Virus record (IMG/VR): IMGVR_UViG_3300023087_000055
Coordinates: 1-37,767 of that record
DNA from: a virus
DNA length: 37,767 bases
Direction: 5' to 3' (one strand)
In this document: piece after piece, positions 7,857 through 16,462 of the stretch
Position numbering within the stretch: position 1 is the first letter of the stretch
Layout of the letters: every line of letters starts with the position of its first letter
Notes under the pieces: generated by a model
Seen by the model: only the letters and a program-made list of their open reading frames with translations
The model's database searches: none
Told to the model about the DNA's origin: nothing
Made by a program: the position numbers and the translations under genes

Positions 7857-9553
7857 GTGAATTCTATTCTCCTGTAGCTATCTAACTCTTCAACTCCAGA
7901 ACCGAAGGAGCTAGAATATGTGTTACCGCCAGAATTAAGGGTGAAAGAAATATTGTTGTCTATATAGTCTGAGGGAACGGTTAATCTGTTAATAAGAGTT
8001 CCATTGTAGAATAAAAGTATTTCTTTAAATGTAATTGGTTGAACTAAAGAGCTTGTGTCGATATAATTGTAAGAAATGCTATCCCCGGAATTTCCATAAA
8101 AAATTAAATGACTTTCTATAGATGTGCTTGAATTTTCCAGTATTTCAAGAGTAGTAGAAAAGGGAGCTTGCGTTGTTGTCGTGGTAGTAGTGGTAGGGTT
8201 GGCATCTACTAATAAAAGGCTGTCTGGAGAATCTGAAGTGGTAATGTTTTCAAGCCTTTTGAAAGTCTTGTAATTGTATGTGGAAATTTTGTCATTAAGA
8301 GGATGTGAGATATACATTATTTGAGTGTTATAATCAATCGCTACTGAAGATGGGCTATTGTCAACGCCAATTACTGATAAGGGTTCTCCATTTTTGATAT
8401 CAATTAAAGAAATGATATCGAGAAGCTGACTAGTAGCAATTACCCAACCGTTTGAGTTATCTATTAGGGTATGGTTGATTGGCAGCCTATTATTGCTATT
8501 AACTTGAACAATAGTTTTATCCATTAAGCTCATGCGGAAGAGATTGTAAAAATTAAAATCAGAAATAAAAATGTTTTTAGATATAGGATCTAAAGAAATG
8601 CTAGAAGGCCTAAAAACTAGAGATTTGTTAGTTATGCTTAGGTCGTTTGTGTCCACAAGCAAAAGGGCATATGGATTTTCTGAAGATATTATGGCCATAT
8701 TGAGATCTGAGTCTAAAACAATAGAAGTGCAAAGTTCCGTAGTAATGAAAGAATTAACAATCTGATTGTTTGACATGTCTAAAATATAACACTTATTGTC
8801 AAGGTTGTTTAAGACGTATAAGGAATTATGCTTTTTGTCTAATGCAAAATCTATTATTCCTTTGCTTGCTGGGATCTCAGTAACGCTTAGTGTGGCGTGA
8901 TCTATAACGCTTATGTGGTCCGATAAGTAATTAGCAACATAAATATTTCCTGAGCTTTCTATGATTTTTTCCGGCCTAAAACCAACATTAATCTCAGCGT
9001 CTATAACACCAGAGGGTATGTTGTATCTATAAACCTTGTCTTCAGTCTTAGAAGTAAAGTAAATAAAAGTGTTTGGCAAAGGAGCGGAAGTTGTAGTTGT
9101 TGAAATTAAGCTTGGATCAAGCTGAAAACCGTCCACAGAGCCAGCAACACGACCGCTGGGTAGCATTGTTTGAGAGTTAGTATCGTAAACGTCAACAGAC
9201 TCTGTAGTAAAAAGCATTAATATACTACCATCCGAACTAAGAAGTAAGGAGTTTACAGGAGACGTTGATAGGTCAGTGAAAAGCTGTTGAAAATTACCGC
9301 TAGAATCTTGACTATAAGCTGAAAAAGAATTGCTAGAAGAAGACGCTACGTAGAAAATTTCATTGTCTTGATCAAATACAAAAGAGTCTCCATTCTGTAC
9401 AAAAAAACGATCTATTATTTCGTTTTCAATCGGGTCTATAGTAAGTATTTCATTCGCCTCTGAAAGAGCGTAAATAACCGAATCTTTTTTAGAAGTTATA
9501 ATGCTGTTAACAGTAGCATATCCAAGTTGCAGTTGATTTACTGGTTCGTACAT
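7853..9553 (-). CDS. YVTN-like beta-propeller fibre protein
   Basis: The 566-aa protein has about 450 residues of repeated four-strand blades, with recurring phrases such as NIYVANYLSDHISVIDHATL, NSLYVLNNLDNKCYILDMSN, NIFISDFNFYNLFRMSL and IMYISHPLNDKISTYNYKTF. These are typical of YVTN/NHL-type propellers. A threonine run of eight lies at about residues 453-460, followed by the C-terminal module (residues 470-566, ending DSYRRIEFT) that resembles the ends of the two neighbouring fibre proteins. A short second Thr tract (STTTTSAP) interrupts one blade near residue 150. No signal peptide is seen, as expected for a virion protein. The propeller probably binds host surface ligand, but no ligand can be named. 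Confidence 0.7.
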   Translation of the reverse strand: MYEPVNQLQLGYATVNSIITSKKDSVIYALSEANEILTIDPIENEIIDRFFVQNGDSFVFDQDNEIFYVASSSSNSFSAYSQDSSGNFQQLFTDLSTSPVNSLLLSSDGSILMLFTTESVDVYDTNSQTMLPSGRVAGSVDGFQLDPSLISTTTTSAPLPNTFIYFTSKTEDKVYRYNIPSGVIDAEINVGFRPEKIIESSGNIYVANYLSDHISVIDHATLSVTEIPASKGIIDFALDKKHNSLYVLNNLDNKCYILDMSNNQIVNSFITTELCTSIVLDSDLNMAIISSENPYALLLVDTNDLSITNKSLVFRPSSISLDPISKNIFISDFNFYNLFRMSLMDKTIVQVNSNNRLPINHTLIDNSNGWVIATSQLLDIISLIDIKNGEPLSVIGVDNSPSSVAIDYNTQIMYISHPLNDKISTYNYKTFKRLENITTSDSPDSLLLVDANPTTTTTTTTQAPFSTTLEILENSSTSIESHLIFYGNSGDSISYNYIDTSSLVQPITFKEILLFYNGTLINRLTVPSDYIDNNISFTLNSGGNTYSSSFGSGVEELDSYRRIEFT

Positions 9554-9554
9554 T

Positions 9555-11612
9555 TTAAACCTCTGGATTGCCGTAAGTAAAAGTTTCGATACGATTTGCA
9601 GTAGAGCTATAGTAAGGATTTACACAAACATTAAATAAAGTTCCATCGCCATTGCAAGAAACTTTAAAACCAAATCTATCATTATCATTAACACCATAAA
9701 TTGGATCACCAACGAGAGACCAGTTATTATTTTCGAATCTATAAATTCTCACTGTGCCACGTAAGTTATCTTCGGCTAAACTTCCTACAATCAATGTTTT
9801 TCCAGATTGGCTAACAGAAATTTGTGAATATGCAGCAGATGTGGGTAAGACTAACGAATCTCCAGACTGTACCCACCCAAGAACTCCACTAAAATCAAAA
9901 GATTTGATAGAATTATTACCAGAAGAAACAAATAATCTTGACCCCGTTTCGTTTAGTTTTGTCATGGACCCAAAGCTTTCGTTTGATTCTCCAGAAATTT
10001 TGTATTCTAGGGCCGCTGTGTCAGTATTTGGATCATATGAAAAAATATTCACATAACCATTGTTAGTTGTTGAAGACGCAGTAAAAACGTCGCCGTAGGC
10101 ATTGATACTAACAGAAGAGCCAAAAGAATCATCAATATCGTCTCCGTAAAATTGAGTGCCAACCATTTCCCAAGAATTTATGGAACTATTGAATTTATAC
10201 AATGCAACCTTATTATTTAAAGAGCTTAGTTTAGCCTTAGAAGACATAACCATGAAGGAGCCATCTTTATTTAAGTCTATGCCATAAGCGCACATATAAT
10301 TTGTTGGGTCAAGATTATCACCGTATATTATTGGAGAAATTTCCGAGAAAGAACGATTTGTTTTATCTATAGCAAAGGTTGATATTGCGCCATGTGTTTC
10401 GTTAGAATTATTGCTGCTATGAGATCCAACTACTAGTATGGAGCCATTCCCGCTAAGATGCACTGATTTTACATCATATGGAAATTCTACGTCGTGCATT
10501 AATCTCTCGTATTTGCCATCAACTAAATGGTAAAAAGAAACTTTGTTTCTAAAATTTTGAACACATATAACTTCACCGTCATCGCTTACTGAAAATGAAT
10601 AAGTGAAAAATTGATCAAAGCTATCGGGTCGAATGAAATAATCGAATTTGTTGATATTAAATGGTTTGTCTTCTATTTTTATTAATGAATTTTGATCAGT
10701 TAATACGTATATTGACTCTTCAACAAGTAAAAGATCTATTATAGCACCATTAATCTTTCCGGTGAGGTCTAGTGTTTCTAGGATTTTTGAGGAATAAGGA
10801 TCGATTATCATAATTTGAGGCGATTCACTAGATGAAACGTATAGTAAATTGTTTTTGTATTTAATCAAGTCTGGAGCAAAATTGTCTGGGTAAGTCAAGC
10901 GGATATTGTATAGCAATGTTTCTGAGGCAATATCTATAACCTGAACAGAGTCTTCTGCGCCGCTTATCACAAATGCCAAGCCAGAAGTGTTATCGAAAAC
11001 AACGCTTGTGCTATCTTCAAGAATGTCTACTTTTCTTTGTATTAGGCCTGTTGAAGTATTAAATACGCTCAAGCTATTGTTAGTAGGCGTTAAAGCGTAG
11101 ATTTCAGATCCTAAGATATTCTCGCTAAAAAGAATGGGAAGCTCTGCGTTATCTTTTAAAGAAATCATGTAAGTTTCACCGTCTTCTATCAAATTGAAAT
11201 CATTGTTTTCACTTGAAGATCTCCAATAAACATAGTTTCCATCAACGGGTTTTGCGACTCTATCGAAGTAGTGATCGTCAGAATCTAGATCGATATTGTT
11301 ACCATAATATGTAAAAATCTCTATATCTTGATTGAAAAAGTTAGCGTAAGTTAATGAATAGGTAGTATCGAAAGATAAAGAATAAGGGGTAAAAGAATCT
11401 TGATCTTTTGAGATTATAACGTAACCTCTACCTCTTTCGAAGCTGTGTAAATTATTTTGTTCTAGTTCATAAGACCAACTTAACCAAGATTCACCATCGT
11501 AGCTATATATCTGCGCTACATTTTCAATTCCAGTAACCTGACTGAAATTTACAGTACTTGAACCAAAAAACTGAAAAAGCTGCAAAGCAGAAGTAATGTT
11601 TAAGTTAATCAT
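9555..11612 (-). CDS. Fibre protein: doubled anchor module plus WD/FG-GAP-like propeller
   Basis: The 685-aa protein opens with two copies of the shared anchor module: residues 1-85 (QLFQFFGSSTVNFSQVTG ... YVIISKDQDSFTPYSLSF) and a diverged copy at about 90-165 (IFTYYGNNIDLDSDDHYF ... TYMISLKDNAELPILFSE). Residues 170-330 hold YVTN-like blades. Residues 340-680 hold repeats of the form FGSSVSINAYGDVF / FGFKVSCNGDGTLF alternating with VRIYRFENNNWSLVG, the pattern of FG-GAP/integrin-alpha-like propellers. It is one base from the next gene and ATGA-coupled to the previous one. There is no Thr linker or shared C-terminal module here, unlike its neighbours. Confidence 0.7.
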   Translation of the reverse strand: MINLNITSALQLFQFFGSSTVNFSQVTGIENVAQIYSYDGESWLSWSYELEQNNLHSFERGRGYVIISKDQDSFTPYSLSFDTTYSLTYANFFNQDIEIFTYYGNNIDLDSDDHYFDRVAKPVDGNYVYWRSSSENNDFNLIEDGETYMISLKDNAELPILFSENILGSEIYALTPTNNSLSVFNTSTGLIQRKVDILEDSTSVVFDNTSGLAFVISGAEDSVQVIDIASETLLYNIRLTYPDNFAPDLIKYKNNLLYVSSSESPQIMIIDPYSSKILETLDLTGKINGAIIDLLLVEESIYVLTDQNSLIKIEDKPFNINKFDYFIRPDSFDQFFTYSFSVSDDGEVICVQNFRNKVSFYHLVDGKYERLMHDVEFPYDVKSVHLSGNGSILVVGSHSSNNSNETHGAISTFAIDKTNRSFSEISPIIYGDNLDPTNYMCAYGIDLNKDGSFMVMSSKAKLSSLNNKVALYKFNSSINSWEMVGTQFYGDDIDDSFGSSVSINAYGDVFTASSTTNNGYVNIFSYDPNTDTAALEYKISGESNESFGSMTKLNETGSRLFVSSGNNSIKSFDFSGVLGWVQSGDSLVLPTSAAYSQISVSQSGKTLIVGSLAEDNLRGTVRIYRFENNNWSLVGDPIYGVNDNDRFGFKVSCNGDGTLFNVCVNPYYSSTANRIETFTYGNPEV

Positions 11613-14600
11613 AGGTCAACTCTGCCTTCCACGATTTGGAATTCATAATTAGTAATTGCGTCTGGCATGATTATTGAGAAATAAGATCCTATATAACCAT
11701 TAGTTAGATTGATAGACATGTAAAGATTGTTATTTCTATAAACCTCGCATGTTATAGGTGTAAATCCAGCGTCTGCCACTCGATTGAATCTTAGAGTAAT
11801 ATTTGGGATGCCATTTAAAATTGTTATACCGTAGTTTGGTATAAGTAGTGAGCCATCTTCTTCGATAGAAGAAATAAAATCGTAAGATATTTCTGGAGGA
11901 ACGGTAGTCGTAGTAGTGGTTGTTGTCTGTAAAGTAATCACATTGCCAACGGCGGCAGAAAAATCATAGCCAGTAACTGGAAGGCTCCAGTCGTAATCCG
12001 AGGAAATGAGGGAAATAGAATTGGTGTCAGTTGGTAAATCTGGGCCTAATTGTCCACGATTAGATTTTCCACAACCGAATAAATTATCAGCAGAATTAAT
12101 AAACAAAGAATGAAAATTGCCAGCTGCAACATCTGTCCAGTTTCTTTCTTCGCTAATTTTTATTAAAGCTGGAATAACTTCTGCGGTTGAAGAATTTATT
12201 CCTAAACAACCATTATTGTTTGTTCCGAAAGAAAACAATTCACCGGCCTGATTGATGGCTAGGGAATGTTGATATCCAGCAGAAACTTTTGACCAATTAT
12301 TAAAAATACCAGCATTTAATGCTATAGCATCAACATTTTGGCTACTGATATTATTAAAGTCTTCTATGAAATAGAAGCTATCGATGTTAAGAGAAGAAAC
12401 TGGGGTTGGGTTCGATATATTTGTATTGTGTCTTGCTAAACGATATGTGCCTGAAGACCCCTCGTTCTCAATAATTTGTCCAACTCCAAGCTGAGATTCG
12501 GTATTTCTACCAAAAGCGAAAAGGTTTCCATTAACAGTAATACAAAGACTGTGCATATAAGCAGAAGCTGTTCTCCAAAGATAGCCAATGCCAATCTTTG
12601 TGGGAACTAAAACGTCTTCAAAGGTATTGTTTCCAACCTGTCCGTACTCGTTAGACCCCCAAGCGAACATTTCTCCTAGAGAATTTATTGCTATGTTGTG
12701 AGAAGTGCCACAGAAAACTTTTTCCCAATTCTTGGCAACACCAATCTTTTTGGGTTTTATGTGACTTATTCTAGTTCCATTGCCTAGCTGGCCATTAAGA
12801 TTTCCTCCCCAAGTATATAATTCGCCATCCATAGAAATAGCAGCGCTGTGGTAAGATCCAGCAGCTACCATCTTCCATCTTATAGTATCATTGATTACTC
12901 TAGGATTGATGATATCAGTTTTAGTTCCATCGCCAAGCTGACCATCAGAGTTCCAGCCCCATCCGAATAATCTACCAATAGAATCTATAGCAAGCGAATG
13001 AAAATCGCTAGAAGCTAATGATGCAATATTTGGCACATTAATTTGAGTTAGAGCGGAAGAAGAAGTTCTAGTGGTATCAAACCCTAATTGGAAGTTTCCG
13101 TTATAGCCCCAAGTAAAAACACTATTGTAAGTTGGTTCTGGCTCTAAAGTGGTTGTAGTTGTGGTACTAGTAGTAGTGCTAGTAGTTGTCGTTGTTTGGC
13201 AATCACTATAAATTGGACAGCCATCATAAGTACCACCATCGTTAATGATGTCTGTTATAGTTCTCACTTGTCCCTGAGAACAAGGCGCAGGAGTTGTGCA
13301 GTCTGGAGGCCAAGTCGTGGTCGTTGTTGGCTCAGGAGTAGTTTCAAAAGATTGTATTCTTACGCGCTTCCAACCCTCTGAGGTTTTAAAGTAAGCCCAA
13401 TAATCATCGATAGCAAAAGATCCAACATCACCGGCAGACAAGGGATCAGAAATTGTGTTATACTTTGCGTAGGAATTTCCACTAGGAGCAAATATGAGAT
13501 TTTGTAGAGAAATATTTTTATACTTCGAATCACTACTATCCCAAATAACCAATGTGTCTGAACCATCTGTTTCTTCTGGGCTAGAGATGTCATCGTAGGA
13601 ATTATAAGAGGTTATATTAATATCAGACGTATAAATAACGCCAGACATGGTTGTTGAGCTAGAAGAAGAGTAATATAGAACGTCTGGAGCGTCTTGTGGG
13701 ACGGTAAAAAGTATAGCGCCACTATCTGTGCCGTTATTAGCAACTCCGCTGTTGTAAATATTTAGATTATCTGCGCTGGGACTGGTTTTAATGAAGAAGG
13801 GATAGCCATTTGTATCAACATTAAAAATGTATTTCAAGCCTTTTTGTAAATTTATGCTTGGATTTACTGAAGAGTTAGTTCCAGCGCCAGAGAAAACATA
13901 TTCTTCGTTGATTTGATTTATGTTAAAAGAATTTAAGCCATCGTCAATGGCAGAGCGTAAAGAGCCTGAAGCTGTTATTAAGTTTTCATTTTGTGAAATA
14001 TCGCCAGCTTCAAAGTCGGAACGAAGTAGCCCAGAAGCCTCTGTAAGATCATTTCGCAGAACGCCAGAAACATCATTAAGGTTTGATATGCTTACATATA
14101 AAGAGCTGAGATCTGGGATATCATCAATATTTATTGTTCTAAAAATTGGATAATCATCGGCGCATGGACCACTACAAGTGCCGCTTCCGGGTCCAGCAAG
14201 AAAAGTTCCCTCTGGCTGTCTTTTGAACAATATGATATTATCAACAGTACCGCTTAATTCAATTACGTCGTGAATTAAAGTATTATTGTCTAATTGGTTT
14301 GGCTCAAAGTGAACCAGCTGACTACCGCCAGTATAGTTAATATCTCCGTCGTTTGCGGGAGGAAAAACAACACCGCTAGGCCCAACATAAAATCCAGAAG
14401 CTTGAACAGAAGATTCGTTAACGCTACCTCCGATATCTATAGCGTAATCAGGGTATGATTTTTTTATACCTAAGCGCTTATGGTTAAAATCCCAAATAAT
14501 CTCGCTATCATAGTTTAATATGTTTGAAGAAGACCAGAATGCTAGACCACTACTTTGAGGAAAATTTAAATCAGCAACCCCAGAGCCAATATAAACAGAA

Positions 14601-14911
14601 TGAGTAGAAGGATAAGTAACATAAACTTCTTTTGCGCCATCAGTAAAGGGAACCTTTGCGTGGTTTGGTTCACTGCTCTTAAATGGCATTCTAACAATGG
14701 ACTGGCTAGATAGTCCGACGCTAAAGATACCTGAACCAATTTCATAGTTTATTCCATTGGTGGCTGCGTAAAATAATATATCTCCATCCTGATATGCGGA
14801 GCCAAAAGAGCTAAAGCCATTAGCAGCGCCAGATAATTCAAAGTCTGAAGTACCTGTGGTCCAGCTAATTTCTTTAATTCTGTCTGAAAGTATAATAAGA
14901 TTATCTGACAT
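11609..14911 (-). CDS. Giant fibre protein with seven-blade RCC1 propeller
   Basis: At 1100 aa this is the longest gene here. Order: an N-terminal beta-rich base (1-130; MSDNLIILSDRIKEISWTTG), a linker with SGxLR helical repeats (about 275-330), a cupredoxin-like domain at 334-429 whose copper ligands are replaced (YPFFIKT and SSSSSTTMSG), Thr-rich linkers with CTTPAPC (527-590), and seven RCC1 blades at about 594-984 (VFTWGYNGNFQLG through NLFGCGKSNRGQLG). Blade 5 has a 60-residue insert. A third Thr run (994-1002) and the shared C-terminal module ending EGRVDL close the protein. RCC1 propellers bind proteins or sugars; here receptor binding is inferred. A clear AAGGGG ribosome site precedes ATG 14911. 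Confidence 0.8.
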   Translation of the reverse strand: MSDNLIILSDRIKEISWTTGTSDFELSGAANGFSSFGSAYQDGDILFYAATNGINYEIGSGIFSVGLSSQSIVRMPFKSSEPNHAKVPFTDGAKEVYVTYPSTHSVYIGSGVADLNFPQSSGLAFWSSSNILNYDSEIIWDFNHKRLGIKKSYPDYAIDIGGSVNESSVQASGFYVGPSGVVFPPANDGDINYTGGSQLVHFEPNQLDNNTLIHDVIELSGTVDNIILFKRQPEGTFLAGPGSGTCSGPCADDYPIFRTINIDDIPDLSSLYVSISNLNDVSGVLRNDLTEASGLLRSDFEAGDISQNENLITASGSLRSAIDDGLNSFNINQINEEYVFSGAGTNSSVNPSINLQKGLKYIFNVDTNGYPFFIKTSPSADNLNIYNSGVANNGTDSGAILFTVPQDAPDVLYYSSSSSTTMSGVIYTSDINITSYNSYDDISSPEETDGSDTLVIWDSSDSKYKNISLQNLIFAPSGNSYAKYNTISDPLSAGDVGSFAIDDYWAYFKTSEGWKRVRIQSFETTPEPTTTTTWPPDCTTPAPCSQGQVRTITDIINDGGTYDGCPIYSDCQTTTTTSTTTSTTTTTTLEPEPTYNSVFTWGYNGNFQLGFDTTRTSSSALTQINVPNIASLASSDFHSLAIDSIGRLFGWGWNSDGQLGDGTKTDIINPRVINDTIRWKMVAAGSYHSAAISMDGELYTWGGNLNGQLGNGTRISHIKPKKIGVAKNWEKVFCGTSHNIAINSLGEMFAWGSNEYGQVGNNTFEDVLVPTKIGIGYLWRTASAYMHSLCITVNGNLFAFGRNTESQLGVGQIIENEGSSGTYRLARHNTNISNPTPVSSLNIDSFYFIEDFNNISSQNVDAIALNAGIFNNWSKVSAGYQHSLAINQAGELFSFGTNNNGCLGINSSTAEVIPALIKISEERNWTDVAAGNFHSLFINSADNLFGCGKSNRGQLGPDLPTDTNSISLISSDYDWSLPVTGYDFSAAVGNVITLQTTTTTTTTVPPEISYDFISSIEEDGSLLIPNYGITILNGIPNITLRFNRVADAGFTPITCEVYRNNNLYMSINLTNGYIGSYFSIIMPDAITNYEFQIVEGRVDL

Positions 14912-14924
14912 TATTGCCCCTTAG

Positions 14925-15878
14925 TTATGGTGCGGATGTCGTTGTTGCTAGTGAGTCTGGCTGTTCGTTGTCGTGAGACAGGCCGAATATGACTAAATCA
15001 TTAACTTTAGAGTTTACGTATTCGCCGTTGTCATTTCTTACGACGAACGTGACATAGTTAGTGGCTCTTTCAATCACTCCAACTGTGTTTAAATCGAAGT
15101 CAACATTGCTTGAATTGTCAGTTGTACTATTGCTGGAACCAATCGCAACGTAAGGAAGTGGAATGCTGTCTTTAAAATAAATAACAAACTTTCCATCACC
15201 AGTAGATTGAATATCAGCGATGTTAAAAGAAGCATTAACAACAATTGGTCCCGGAGTTGGGTCGCTAAGAGCGTGAGCGTCGAAAGTAACCCAAGCTTTG
15301 GCTACCCCCTTGGAGCTGCGCATTTGAGAGTTGTCATGATCAAACTGAGTATTGGTTTTATAACCAACGTGTAGAGTTTCATTATTGTCATCAACTGATA
15401 CAAACTTTAAGCCTTTATCTGAACTTGAATTGCTGCCATCGTTACCCTCAGAATTTAACCAGTAATTGTCTAAACCAAGGTTTCCCTGCATTTGTCTTTG
15501 CCCGTTTACATTTAAATACTGAGTATGCACATCTCCGATAGTCAAGTTAGCAAGTAAATTGTGGTCAACGGCATCATTTCCGGGATATGGAACGAGCTGT
15601 ATATTGTCACCCTCTTGATTGCCTCCAACGCTGGAAAACTGAACCCCAGACTCTGCTATAAAAAGACCCTGAGCGCTACCAACAATTGCAGCTCTAACAC
15701 TTGTTTGAAATGGATTAACGCTATTAAAATTGCTATTAGCAACGATGTGAGCTATGGACTCAACTGTATTATCCATGTTCTCTCTAACGTCAGCTGCCGA
15801 TATCAATCCAGCGTTGTTGTCTGCCAAATCGGCCCTTATAGATGCTTGCAAAACACCTTTGTCTTGAACTGTCGCCAT
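14925..15878 (-). CDS. Tail-fibre-like protein ending in a Thr-rich linker stub
   Basis: The 317-aa protein starts MATVQDKGVLQASIRADLAD after a perfect AAGGAG site. Residues 105-160 contain a fibre-type segment common in phage fibres (HNLLANLTIGDVHTQYLNVN, GQRQMQGNLGLDNYWLNSEG), and the C-terminal half is beta-rich (FVIYFKDSIPLPYVAIGSSN). The last residues are ATTTSAP, the same linker motif that elsewhere in this cluster joins a body domain to a C-terminal module; here the protein simply stops. This suggests a lost or swapped tip domain. It lies 13 bases before the RCC1 fibre gene and likely belongs to the same virion appendage. Confidence 0.7.
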   Translation of the reverse strand: MATVQDKGVLQASIRADLADNNAGLISAADVRENMDNTVESIAHIVANSNFNSVNPFQTSVRAAIVGSAQGLFIAESGVQFSSVGGNQEGDNIQLVPYPGNDAVDHNLLANLTIGDVHTQYLNVNGQRQMQGNLGLDNYWLNSEGNDGSNSSSDKGLKFVSVDDNNETLHVGYKTNTQFDHDNSQMRSSKGVAKAWVTFDAHALSDPTPGPIVVNASFNIADIQSTGDGKFVIYFKDSIPLPYVAIGSSNSTTDNSSNVDFDLNTVGVIERATNYVTFVVRNDNGEYVNSKVNDLVIFGLSHDNEQPDSLATTTSAP

Positions 15879-15891
15879 TTAAAATCTCCTT

Positions 15892-16404
15892 TTATCTGAA
15901 ATAATTTCCCCTATGATCATAATCGCTGTGAGTTCTTGCGACCACATCACTTCCGGGACTATATGGACCAAGAATAGCTTGTCCACCCAAGCTTTTACCA
16001 GCAGTGTAATCTAGTGAAGCTTCTTCATACTTTGAACAATACTCTTGAAGTAGAATGTTTAAAGTGGAAGAAACGCCACGAAGATCTATTGAGGAAGGGC
16101 CGTCTTTTATTGCTATTGAATTTCCAGACTCCGCTTTGATTTCACTGCCAAGAATTACGCAAGCTGTTTTTAGGCACAAGAGGGTAATAAAGTCATTATC
16201 TGATTTTTCTACTGGGTCGGGCGAAATCGTGCTATTTGGTATATCTATAACGTAATTTTCAGAAAATTCATTCTTGGACAAAACAAGCTGCGCCGAAACA
16301 GTAGCTGCTTGCTGTAGTCTTGAGTCTGTATATTTGTAGTTATTACTGTCTAGGTCATTAAGCATATGACGAAGCATAATAGTTATATTAGTTTGCCAAG
16401 GCAT
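15892..16404 (-). CDS. Adaptor-like virion protein
   Basis: The 170-aa protein starts MPWQTNITIMLRHMLNDLDS. The first 120 residues look all-helical (RLQQAATVSAQLVLSKNEF, LKTACVILGSEIKAESG), with a conserved-looking ISPDPVEKSDNDFITLLCLK stretch, and the C-terminus is glycine-rich (GKSLGGQAILGPYSPG). This layout resembles head-tail connector proteins of the gp6/adaptor kind, although it sits among fibre genes. It is the first gene after a late-type promoter at 16436-16462, so it may open a separate transcription unit for the propeller fibres. No motif proves the assignment. Confidence 0.5.
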   Translation of the reverse strand: MPWQTNITIMLRHMLNDLDSNNYKYTDSRLQQAATVSAQLVLSKNEFSENYVIDIPNSTISPDPVEKSDNDFITLLCLKTACVILGSEIKAESGNSIAIKDGPSSIDLRGVSSTLNILLQEYCSKYEEASLDYTAGKSLGGQAILGPYSPGSDVVARTHSDYDHRGNYFR

Positions 16405-16435
16405 GTATTTAATCCCTAAAAAGTGGTTTGTAATA

Positions 16436-16462
16436 GATTATACACTGTTTTTCGCTAAAAAC
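16436..16462 (-). promoter_or_regulatory. Late-type promoter
   Basis: Read on the minus strand the site has GTTTTT, then GCG, an A-run, and AGTGTATAATC, with TATAAT as an apparent -10. The 11-base core AGTGTATAATC recurs exactly only upstream of the first late gene (33742-33769), with the same GTTTTT and GCG elements about twenty bases upstream. It overlaps the last codons of the giant fibre gene and lies about 32 bases before the ATG at 16404. Confidence 0.55.

Noticed and set aside
8170-8200. Threonine-coding trinucleotide tracts as simple microsatellites
   Set aside because: The codons vary (ACT, ACC, ACA, ACG) so the DNA is not a pure repeat; better explained as protein linkers, though length variation may still occur.
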